DNA of 64,000 nucleotides. Origin: Phycicoccus duodecadis (GTDB lineage: Bacteria > Actinomycetota > Actinomycetes > Actinomycetales > Dermatophilaceae). Below the pieces are notes generated by a model that was given only the letters and a program-made list of their open reading frames with translations, did not search any database and was not told the DNA's origin. The translations under genes were made by a program, and so were the position numbers. Below are positions 11,101 to 17,414 of this stretch, piece by piece. Location of the stretch: contig NZ_PJNE01000001.1 of NCBI RefSeq assembly GCF_002846495.1, positions 2,418,001 through 2,482,000 of the forward strand, given 5' to 3'. Position 1 is the stretch's first letter, and the number at the start of each line of letters is the position of its first letter.

Positions 11101-11385
11101 CCGGTCGGGGAAGAGGATCGAGAGCCGCATGAGGGTTGCCAACGGGAGGACCCGGCGGGTCACGCGGTCGGCGGCGTAGACGGCCACGGTCGACGAGCTG
11201 AGTACCGCGGCCCACCAGAGGACCAGCGTGCTCGTGGAACTGGGGACCGGCATGAGCGCGCCGACCAGGATGCCGACCCCGATCGAGACCACGAGTGGAA
11301 GGGCGAAGGCCAGGGCCCTGAGGGCGGCGGCGCGCACGGGGTGGGGCTGCCACTGGCGGCTGTCCGTCTTCTGCGCGCGGGTCAC
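8155..11385 (-). CDS. Membrane HD-GYP phosphodiesterase fused to extracellular cadherin-like repeats
   Basis: 1076 aa. Two N-terminal membrane helices (about 22-45 and 52-72) precede a complete HD-GYP domain with HDIGK at 181-185, HPHHG at 210-214 and HHEKYDGSGYP at 235-245, a motif set typical of c-di-GMP phosphodiesterases. A third helix (about 333-362) is followed by a Pro/Thr-rich linker (about 366-455), then tandem cadherin/Big-type repeats with DISDGNGGT, VNDAPVAN and SNDVDVDGDPLTV to about residue 910, and a ~165-residue beta-rich C-terminal domain with a DYDADGNPG calcium-loop-like motif. The expected topology puts HD-GYP inside and the repeats outside. GTG 11385 follows GAGAGG at good spacing; an upstream extension lacks plausible coding character. 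Confidence 0.88.
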   Translation of the reverse strand: MTRAQKTDSRQWQPHPVRAAALRALAFALPLVVSIGVGILVGALMPVPSSTSTLVLWWAAVLSSSTVAVYAADRVTRRVLPLATLMRLSILFPDRAPSRLKVARKVSGSRAIAAELARAGMASDRQEAAETILALVGALGDYDARTRGHSERTQLFVTMLADELRLSNEDKGKLMWAALVHDIGKLKVPHSILNKPAAPTADEWEVLHSHPHHGAEICEPLREWLGPWWLAIEQHHEKYDGSGYPHALAGREISYGARIVAVADSYEVMTASRPYKRPMTALAARAELTACAGSHFDPDIVRAFLNISLGGLRRSIGPLAWLAQILMVRPGPILGQVLGVAAGAVGAAAAIVGLNLAPGIASAEPLTTAHPTPAVAAPSPTRGTPTPTPTPAPRATRPTAPQRTGPAEPGPSPVTPPASPSVAAPQPTIPPTVTPSPAPGLFVLADDTGSTLEDTPHTFDLLANDIVDGPVEVVAVSDPARGSAAVVGGRVVYTPDPDVNGTERFGYTVRDSLARLRTAQVTVEVIAVDDAPVATPDAVSLAEDSGTTTLSGLLANDTDAEDDTLTVTAVTGAAHGTVAEPTAGVFTYTPQPDFAGAETLSYDISDGNGGTAAGTVAVTVAPVNDAPVANADALTVLEDAAASTLDLVSNDVDVDGDPLTVTVVSGAVHGTLGEASPGVWAYTPDPDWNGTESLSYDISDGNGGTASGTVAVTVAPVNDAPVANADALTVLEDAAASTLDLVSNDVDVEGDLLTVTAVSGAVHGTLGETSPGVWAYTPDPDFAGAETLSYDISDGNGGTATGTMTVTVTPVNDAPVSGPDAFAVTVGQTLSTTASDGVLANDSDVDGDPLTVTGDDSLVVDINPDGSFTYTGLAPATEVVGYTVSDGQGGTSSGTLTITVTLLPSSVMDLYLQPVDTLSTGALSTAPPGNGIGDYDADGNPGLTIKPSDMKPTETDPLKYQEWGYAVPSGGLTMNGPLTMDLWTSLKNQAGKDLDYASWVYDCTAPSTCSLIASTVNVHVSKWSTTTTWEEHTVTVGSADTTVPAGHTIKVRLAFNHTDVWMPLDTAHPSSLTYSQ
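8941..9786 (-). repeat. Tandem 282-bp coding repeats within the HD-GYP/cadherin gene
   Basis: Three consecutive units of 282 bp (94 codons), roughly 8941-9222, 9223-9504 and 9505-9786, encode near-identical cadherin-like domains. The first two are nearly identical even at DNA level over long stretches; the third is more diverged. More distant repeats flank them on both sides. Confidence 0.8.
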
Positions 11386-11567
11386 GCTTCTACCTCTCAC
11401 GTCGGGCGGGCACCGCGCACCCCTGCCACGGCGTCGCCCAACCTCGCACTCGGCGTGACGACGCATCCGGCACTCCGCCCGGGAACCAGCCGAACGACGG
11501 AGGTCGGCCCTCCCCTGACCGGCTCATCCAGGCGGAGAAGGGTTCGCCTGGTCACGTGATCGGGCGC

Positions 11568-11588
11568 CCCGCCGTCGAGGCCGGCGGG
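11568..11588 (-). terminator. Hairpin downstream of cbs
   Basis: A 7-bp perfect GC stem (11568-11574 with 11582-11588) and 7-nt loop lie 28 bp beyond the cbs stop. I see nothing else definite in the 230-bp gap 11386-11615 apart from upstream sequence of the HD-GYP gene. Confidence 0.45.
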
Positions 11589-11615
11589 ACCCGTGGCCGA
11601 TCGGCGCTGCTGTCG

Positions 11616-12992
11616 TCAGTCGCTGAGGAAGGACAGCAGGTCGGCGCGGGTGAGCACGCCCACCGGGTTGCCGTCCTCGACGACCAGCACGGCGTCGGAG
11701 GCCTCGAGCTCGTGCCGCGCGGTGGCCACCGGCTCTCCGGCCCCGACGAGCGGCAGGCCGGGGCCCATGTGCTTCTCGACCGGGTCGGCCAGGTGGGCGG
11801 CCCCGGTGAAGAGCGCCTCGAGCAGCTCACGCTCGGAGACCGAGCCCGCGACCTCGCCCGAGACCACCGGCGGCTCGGCCTTGACGACCGGCATCTGCGA
11901 GACGCCGTACTCGCGCAGGATCTCGATGGCGTCGCGCAGGGTCTCGTTGGGGTGGGTGTGGACCAGCGCGGGGAGGTCGCCGGCCTTGGCGTGCAGGACG
12001 TCGCCGACGGTGCGGCCGCCCTCGACGCGCATGAAGCCGTAGGAGGCCATCCAGTCGTCGTTGAAGATCTTCGAGAGGTAGCCGCGCCCGGAGTCGGGCA
12101 GCAGCACGACCACGACCGCGTCGTGGGGCAGCTCGCGGGCCACCCGCAGCGCGGCGACCACGGCCATCCCGCAGGAGCCCCCGACGAGCAGGCCCTCCTC
12201 GCGGGCCAGGCGCCGGGTCATCTCGAAGGAGTCGGCGTCCGAGACGGCCTCGACCCGGTCGACCTGCGACGGGTCGTAGGCGCTGGGCCAGAAGTCCTCG
12301 CCGACGCCCTCGACCAGGTACGGGCGGCCCGAGCCGCCGCTGTAGACCGAGCCCTCGGGGTCGGCCGCCACGACCTGGACGCGGCCGCCCTCGCGGTCGG
12401 CGCTGACCTCGCGCAGGTAGCGGCCGGCGCCGCTGATGGTGCCGCCGGTGCCGGCGCCGGTGACGAAGTGGGTGAGCCGGCCGTCGGTGTCGCGCCAGAT
12501 CTCGGGCCCGGTGCTCTCGTAGTGCGAGAGGGGGCCGTTGGGGTTGGAGTACTGGTCGGGCTTCCAGGCCTTCGGGGTCTCGCGCACCAGCCGGTCCGAG
12601 ACCGAGTAGTAGGAGTCGGGGTGGTCGGGGGCGACCGCGGTGGGGCAGACGACGACCTCGGCCCCGTAGGCGCGCAGCACGTTGCGCTTGTCCTCGGAGA
12701 CCTTGTCGGGGCAGACGAAGATGCAGGTGTAGCCCTTGCGCTGGGCGACCAGGGCAAGCCCGACGCCGGTGTTGCCCGAGGTCGGCTCGACGATGACACC
12801 GCCCGGCTGGAGCTCGCCGGAGGCCTCGGCGGCCTCGATCATCTTCAGCGCGATGCGGTCCTTCACCGACCCGCCCGGGTTGAGGTACTCCACCTTGGCC
12901 AGGACGGTGGCCCCGATGCCCTCGGTGACGGAGCTGAGCTTGACGAGCGGGGTGTCCCCGACGAGGTCTGCGATGTGGTCGGCGTACTTCAC
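11616..12992 (-). CDS. cbs: Cystathionine beta-synthase (PLP domain plus CBS pair)
   Basis: Condenses serine and homocysteine to cystathionine in reverse trans-sulfuration. 458 aa. A fold-type II PLP core carries the Schiff-base lysine in NPGGSVKDRIA (K44), the TSGNTG loop and the phosphate-binding GTGGTISG. Two C-terminal CBS motifs (VHTHPNETLRDAIEILREYG; VATARHELEASDAVLVVEDG) complete it. Cysteine synthases lack these, supporting Cbs over CysK. GTG 12992 gives the usual MKYADHIADLVGDTPL start and has CAGGA or CAGGAT 7-8 nt upstream; ATG 13001 is an alternative. It is divergent from the SGNH gene. Confidence 0.92.
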   Translation of the reverse strand: MKYADHIADLVGDTPLVKLSSVTEGIGATVLAKVEYLNPGGSVKDRIALKMIEAAEASGELQPGGVIVEPTSGNTGVGLALVAQRKGYTCIFVCPDKVSEDKRNVLRAYGAEVVVCPTAVAPDHPDSYYSVSDRLVRETPKAWKPDQYSNPNGPLSHYESTGPEIWRDTDGRLTHFVTGAGTGGTISGAGRYLREVSADREGGRVQVVAADPEGSVYSGGSGRPYLVEGVGEDFWPSAYDPSQVDRVEAVSDADSFEMTRRLAREEGLLVGGSCGMAVVAALRVARELPHDAVVVVLLPDSGRGYLSKIFNDDWMASYGFMRVEGGRTVGDVLHAKAGDLPALVHTHPNETLRDAIEILREYGVSQMPVVKAEPPVVSGEVAGSVSERELLEALFTGAAHLADPVEKHMGPGLPLVGAGEPVATARHELEASDAVLVVEDGNPVGVLTRADLLSFLSD

Positions 12993-13128
12993 GCCCCGCA
13001 TCCTGTCACGCCGCTGCCGGGGGCCGGTCGCTCCGGCGAGCCCTCCCCCTCCTGCCGGGTCCGTCCGCGGGCGTCACCGGCCGGGGCTACCGTGGGAGGC
13101 CGGAGCAGCACGAGGAGGCGCAGCAGGG

Positions 13129-14196
13129 ATGGGACGGGCTCGACGCGCGCGCAGGATCGCCGCCACGGCCGCGTACGGGGGTGGCGGCGTGGCCGCCGCG
13201 GGGGCGGCCATCGGCGCCCTCGGCTACGGCGTCATCAAGGCCGAGGCCGCCCTGGCCCGGCGGCTCATCGGCACGCCCTTCGACGACTCCCCCGACGACA
13301 ACGGGGTCTACGGGGCGGGGCGGGGCACCCCGTACGAGGTGGTCGTCCTCGGGGACTCGTCGGCGGCCGGGATGGGCGTCGACCACGCGCACGAGACGGT
13401 GGGCGCCATCGTCGCCAGCGGCGTCGCGGCCCTCACGGGGCGCCCGGTGCGCCTCACCAACCGGGCGGTGGTGGGCGCCGAGTCCAGCGACCTCGAGCGC
13501 CAGCTGGCCAACGCCCTCGAGGAGGTGCTGAGCCCCGACGTCGTCCTGGTCATGATCGGCGCCAACGACGTCACCCACCGCATCGACCGCTCCGCCGCGG
13601 TGCGCCACCTCGAGCAGACCGTGCGCCGCATCCGTGCCCTCGGCAGCGAGGTCGTCGTCGGCACCTGCCCCGACCTCGGCACCATCCAGCCCATCCAGCA
13701 GCCGCTGCGGGCCCTCATGCAGCGCTGGTCGCGCGACCTCGCCGCCGCCCAGACGGTGGCCGTGGTCGAGGCCGGCGGTCGCACCGTCTCGCTCGGCGAC
13801 CTGATCGGCCCCGAGTTCGCCGCCGCCCCGCACGAGATGTTCAGCAAGGACCGCTTCCACCCGTCGGCCACCGGCTACGCCCGGGCCGCGGCCGCGCTGC
13901 TGCCCAGCGTGTGCGCCGCCCTGGGCGTCTGGGGCGCCGACACCGGCGACCGCGCTCCCGAGCCGCGCCGCGGTGAGCGGGTCGGGCCGGTCGCCGTCGC
14001 CGCCGGGCAGGCCGTGCGTGAGGCCGGCACCGAGGTCTCCCCCACCGAGGTCGCCGGGCAGTCGCGCGGCCCCCGGGGCCGGTGGGCGGTGCTGCTGCGC
14101 CGCCGTCCCGACGTGGTGCCCCCCGCGGCCGGTCCGGCCGCGGCGCCGGCCGCGGGCCGGTCGGTCGTCGACGACCCCGGGGCCGCCACGCGCTGA
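13129..14196 (+). CDS. SGNH/GDSL hydrolase, membrane-anchored or secreted
   Basis: 355 aa. An N-terminal basic stretch (MGRARRARR) and one hydrophobic segment suggest a membrane anchor or signal sequence. The SGNH blocks are visible: VVLGDSSAAGMGV (Ser nucleophile), the Gly-containing block around GAESSDLERQL, MIGANDVTHR (Asn) and DRFHPSATGYARAAAALLP (Asp and His). The C-terminal ~100 residues are low-complexity, rich in Ala, Pro and Arg. A TACCGT -10 at 13088-13093 and GAGGAGG before the ATG support the start. Likely an esterase or lipase of unknown substrate. Confidence 0.88.
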   Translation: MGRARRARRIAATAAYGGGGVAAAGAAIGALGYGVIKAEAALARRLIGTPFDDSPDDNGVYGAGRGTPYEVVVLGDSSAAGMGVDHAHETVGAIVASGVAALTGRPVRLTNRAVVGAESSDLERQLANALEEVLSPDVVLVMIGANDVTHRIDRSAAVRHLEQTVRRIRALGSEVVVGTCPDLGTIQPIQQPLRALMQRWSRDLAAAQTVAVVEAGGRTVSLGDLIGPEFAAAPHEMFSKDRFHPSATGYARAAAALLPSVCAALGVWGADTGDRAPEPRRGERVGPVAVAAGQAVREAGTEVSPTEVAGQSRGPRGRWAVLLRRRPDVVPPAAGPAAAPAAGRSVVDDPGAATR

Positions 14197-14242
14197 CGCC
14201 CGGCGCTCCTCGTCCGCTGCCCGGCGGGGTCGCCTCCCCGGG

Positions 14243-14635
14243 TCAGCCCTCGGGGACGACCGCGTCCACCTCGATCTCGACGAGCCAGCGCGGGTCGAGC
14301 AGGCCAGCGACGAGCACCATCGTGCTCGCCGGCCGGATGTCGCCGAAGATCTCGCCGTGCACCGCCGAGACCGCGTCGACGACATCGAGGTCGGTGATGT
14401 AGTGCCGCGTGCGGATGACGTCCCCGGGGGCCCCGCCGAGCTCGGCGAGCGCGCCCAGGGCGATCTCCCAGCAGCGCCGGGCCTGCTCACCGGCATCCGT
14501 GGGGACGTGCCCACCCGGTCCGATCGGTGCCGTCCCGGAGACGGCGACCTGTTGGCCGACGCGGACCGCGCGAGCGAACCCGACCGACCCCTCGTACGGC
14601 GACCCTGACGATGCCCGGCTGCGCGTGGTGTCCAT
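14243..14635 (-). CDS. RidA/YjgF-YER057c family protein
   Basis: 130 aa. RidA proteins hydrolyse reactive enamine/imine intermediates formed by PLP enzymes. The YEGSVGFARAVRVGQQVAVSGTAP strand set and the DIRPASTMVLVAGLLDPRWLVEIEVDAVV end, with the conserved Arg of RPAST, fit the family. This looks like a divergent subgroup rather than the classical archetype, so deaminase activity is only an inference. ATG 14635 is preferred over upstream alternatives because it gives the usual length and has a CAGGA/CAGGAT box 7 nt upstream. It is convergent with the SGNH gene. Confidence 0.85.
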   Translation of the reverse strand: MDTTRSRASSGSPYEGSVGFARAVRVGQQVAVSGTAPIGPGGHVPTDAGEQARRCWEIALGALAELGGAPGDVIRTRHYITDLDVVDAVSAVHGEIFGDIRPASTMVLVAGLLDPRWLVEIEVDAVVPEG

Positions 14636-14771
14636 GAGGCCATCCTGTCCCTCGCGCCCCCGCGGCACGAGCCTCTCGGCAGCCCCGGGCTGCCACCTGC
14701 CCAGGAGACGGAGGCCACGGCCCCGCGAGGTTCCCTCGGGCGCGCCGAGCGCCTAGTCTTGCAGACCCGTG

Positions 14772-14787
14772 GTGAGCGCTTGCTTAC
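14772..14787. promoter_or_regulatory. Inverted repeat upstream of the thiolase gene
   Basis: GTGAGC and GCTTAC flank a 4-nt GCTT centre (one mismatch between arms), in the form of TetR-type operators found before fatty-acid genes. It lies 55 bp before the thiolase start and just after a TAGTCT box near 14754. Function inferred only. Confidence 0.3.
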
Positions 14788-14841
14788 CCGCGCTCGGGCC
14801 GGCCCGCCGGCTGCCCGACGACCACCGCCAGGAGGACTCCC

Positions 14842-16065
14842 GTGACCGAGGCCGTCATCGTCGCCACCGCCCGTACGCCCATCGGGCGCGCGTTCAAGGG
14901 CTCGCTCAAGGACATCCGCCCCGACGACCTGTCGGTGCAGGTCGTCCACGGCCTGCTCGAGCAGCTGCCCGGGCTCGACCCGCAGACCATCGACGACCTC
15001 TACTGGGGCTGCGCCGAGCCGAGCTTCAAGCACGGCTCGAACATGGCGCGGGTCATCGCCGTCCTGGCGGGGCTCGACCGGCTGCCGGCCGCCACCGTCA
15101 ACCGCTTCTGCGCGTCGTCGACCCAGACCATGCGGATGGCCTTCCACGCCATCAAGGCCGGCGAGGGCGACACCTTCGTGGTCGGCGGCGTCGAGTGCGT
15201 CAGCCAGTACGAGAGCTTCACCGGGGCCGGCGGCAGCACGGGCGACGCCCAGAACCCGGCGTTCGCCGAGGCCGCCGCCCGGACGGCCGAGACCGCCCGC
15301 ACCAACGCCGCGTGGCACGACCCGCGCGAGGACGGCCTGCTCCCCGACGTGTACATCGCGATGGGCCAGACGGCCGAGAACGTCGCGACGTCGCGCGGCA
15401 TCTCGCGGCAGCGCCAGGACGAGTGGGGCGTCACCAGCCAGAACCGGGCCGAGGCCGCCATCGCGAGCGGCTTCTTCGAGCGCGAGATCCTGCCGGTCAC
15501 GGTGCCCGACGGCTCGGTCGTGAGCCGCGACGACGGCCCGCGCGCGGGGGTCACCCTCGAGGGCGTCAGCGGGCTGAACCCGGTGTTCCGCGCGGGCGGC
15601 ACCGTCACCGCCGGCAACTGCTGCCCGCTCAACGACGGCGCGTCCGGCGTGGTCGTCATGAGCGACACGCGCGCGGCCGGGCTCGGCCTCACCCCCCTGG
15701 CGCGCATCGTGTCCACCGGGGTCTCGGGCCTCTCGCCCGAGATCATGGGTCTCGGCCCGGTCGAGGCCTCGCGCCAGGCGCTCGAGCGCGCCGGCCTGAC
15801 GATCGCCGACCTGGACCTCTACGAGATCAACGAGGCGTTCGCCTCCCAGGTGCTGGCCTCGGCGGACGACCTCGGGATGGACCCCGAGAAGCTGAACGCC
15901 CACGGCGGCGCCATCGCCCTCGGCCACCCCTTCGGCTCCACCGGCACCCGCATCATGACGACTCTGCTCAACGGGCTGCGCGAGCGTGACGGCCGCTACG
16001 GCCTCGAGACGATGTGCGTCGGCGGTGGCCAGGGCATGGCCATCATCGTCGAGCGCCTGTCCTGA
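14842..16065 (+). CDS. Thiolase family protein (acetyl-CoA C-acyltransferase)
   Basis: 407 aa. Thiolases cleave 3-ketoacyl-CoA in beta-oxidation or condense acetyl-CoA in the biosynthetic direction. The acylated cysteine is in NRFCASSTQTMRMA (C90), the His in GGAIALGHPFGSTGTR, and the second active-site Cys in CVGGGQGMA near the C-terminus; NEAFASQVL is also present. The internal SFKHGSNMARVIAVLAGL is typical of the FadA/FadI-type degradative group. AGGAGG sits just before the GTG start. No fadB partner is in the window, so direction and chain length stay open. Confidence 0.92.
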   Translation: MTEAVIVATARTPIGRAFKGSLKDIRPDDLSVQVVHGLLEQLPGLDPQTIDDLYWGCAEPSFKHGSNMARVIAVLAGLDRLPAATVNRFCASSTQTMRMAFHAIKAGEGDTFVVGGVECVSQYESFTGAGGSTGDAQNPAFAEAAARTAETARTNAAWHDPREDGLLPDVYIAMGQTAENVATSRGISRQRQDEWGVTSQNRAEAAIASGFFEREILPVTVPDGSVVSRDDGPRAGVTLEGVSGLNPVFRAGGTVTAGNCCPLNDGASGVVVMSDTRAAGLGLTPLARIVSTGVSGLSPEIMGLGPVEASRQALERAGLTIADLDLYEINEAFASQVLASADDLGMDPEKLNAHGGAIALGHPFGSTGTRIMTTLLNGLRERDGRYGLETMCVGGGQGMAIIVERLS

Positions 16066-16098
16066 CCCGACGCCCCCGGGCGCGCGCGTCCTCCCGGC

Positions 16099-16449
16099 TC
16101 AGGGGAGGGCGCGGCGCAGCCCGGTGAGGGCGTCCGCGACGCCATCCCCGTGGCCGCTCGCGTAGGCGTCCCAGACGACCACGGCGAGCTGGTCGCTCAG
16201 CACGGCCGGGCCGAGGTCGGGCAGGGCGGCGGCGGCGGAACGACCGGCGATGGCCTCCACGGCCTCCCGGAGCGCGGGCGCGGCCGTCGCGGCCTCCCGG
16301 GCCGGCAGCTCGGACCAGCGACGGCGGATGCGCTCGAGCTCGGTGCGCGCGACCGGCGGCAGCACGTCGACGCCCCGCGAGGGCAGCGACGACGACGCCG
16401 GGGCGGCTGCGGCCACCCCGGCGTCGTCGTGCGTCGAGCCGTGGGTCAC
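16099..16449 (-). CDS. Small hypothetical protein co-translated with the Bax inhibitor-1 gene
   Basis: 116 aa, alanine-rich and probably helical, with no transmembrane segment. The sequence (VARTELERIRRRWSELP, then PALREAVEAIAGRS and VVVWDAYASGHGDGVADALTGLRR) matches no family I can name. Its GTG overlaps the stop of the upstream membrane protein (GTGA), strong support that it is a real, translationally coupled gene. Longer in-frame starts would run into the Bax inhibitor-1 gene. It is convergent with the thiolase. Function unknown. Confidence 0.65.
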   Translation of the reverse strand: MTHGSTHDDAGVAAAAPASSSLPSRGVDVLPPVARTELERIRRRWSELPAREAATAAPALREAVEAIAGRSAAAALPDLGPAVLSDQLAVVVWDAYASGHGDGVADALTGLRRALP

Positions 16450-17309
16450 GAGCGGAGACGGCCCAGGAGTCGCAGGAACTCGAGGTAGAGCCACACCAGG
16501 GTGACGACGAGGCCGTGGGCCAGGAGCCACGAGTACTTCTGCGGCGCACCGGTGGCGATGGCGCGGTCGATGGCGTCGAAGTCGAGCGCCAGGGTGAAGG
16601 CCGCGAGCCCGACGGCGAAGAGCGAGATGCCGACACCGAGGGCGGTCGAGCCGCCGATGCCGAACGCGGTGTTCGTGACGATCGCGAAGACGAAGTTCAC
16701 CACGGCGAAGATCGCGTAGCCGATGAGGGCCATCGTCATGATCTTGCGGAACCGGGCGGTGACCTTGATCAGGCCGGTCTTGTAGGCGATGAGCATCCCG
16801 GCGAAGGTGGCCACGGTGGCCAGCACGGCCTGCGGGACGATGCCCTGGAACGAGACGGTGTCGACGCCGGGACCGTCGAAGCGGAGCGCGTAGAACTGGC
16901 TGATGGCGCCGACGAAGACACCCTCGACCGCGGCGTAGAGCACGATGAGCGGCACGCTGAGGGTCTTCTTGAACGCGATGACCAGCCCGAGGACCAGCAT
17001 GAGGATGCCGCCGCCGGCCCAGAGCGCGAAGCCGATGCCCGGGTTCGACGCCGCGAGGCCCCAGCCGATGCCGCCCGTGACGAGGACGATGGCGAAGAGC
17101 GCCAGCGTCTTCATGATGACGTCGTCCATGGTGACGGCGCGGTCACCGGCGTTGCGCACCGGCGAGGGCGCGCTGTACATGTCCTGGAGCTGCTGGGCGC
17201 TGAGCTGCTCGCCCGGGCCGCTGGTGGGGGCGGAACCGCCGCGGAAGCCCGCGTAGCCGTTGCGTGCGTCCTGCTCGATCCGGTTGAAGGCCGGGTTACT
17301 GCTGGCCAT
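16446..17309 (-). CDS. Bax inhibitor-1/YccA family membrane protein
   Basis: 287 aa with a ~65-residue soluble N-terminus (NPAFNRIEQDARNGYAGF is typical of the actinobacterial branch) and seven hydrophobic helices starting at VIMKTLALFAIVLVTGGIGW. The BI-1 features AVEGVFVGAISQFY, MTMALIGYAIFAVVNF and the late LDFDAIDRAIATGAPQKYSW are present; the latter holds the acidic pair that is pH/calcium-related in studied homologues. GGAGGAA precedes the ATG, and a TACTCT -10-like box lies at 17358-17363. It forms an operon with the small downstream gene. Precise role unknown. Confidence 0.9.
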   Translation of the reverse strand: MASSNPAFNRIEQDARNGYAGFRGGSAPTSGPGEQLSAQQLQDMYSAPSPVRNAGDRAVTMDDVIMKTLALFAIVLVTGGIGWGLAASNPGIGFALWAGGGILMLVLGLVIAFKKTLSVPLIVLYAAVEGVFVGAISQFYALRFDGPGVDTVSFQGIVPQAVLATVATFAGMLIAYKTGLIKVTARFRKIMTMALIGYAIFAVVNFVFAIVTNTAFGIGGSTALGVGISLFAVGLAAFTLALDFDAIDRAIATGAPQKYSWLLAHGLVVTLVWLYLEFLRLLGRLRS

Positions 17310-17414
17310 CGTTCCTCCGTGCTCGTCGTGACGGTGTCGATCACCGTCGTCTCCACCAGAGTAGACGTCGGGAACGGCCGCTGAGTTCCCGCTGAGAACC
17401 GGTGGGCCCTGCGG

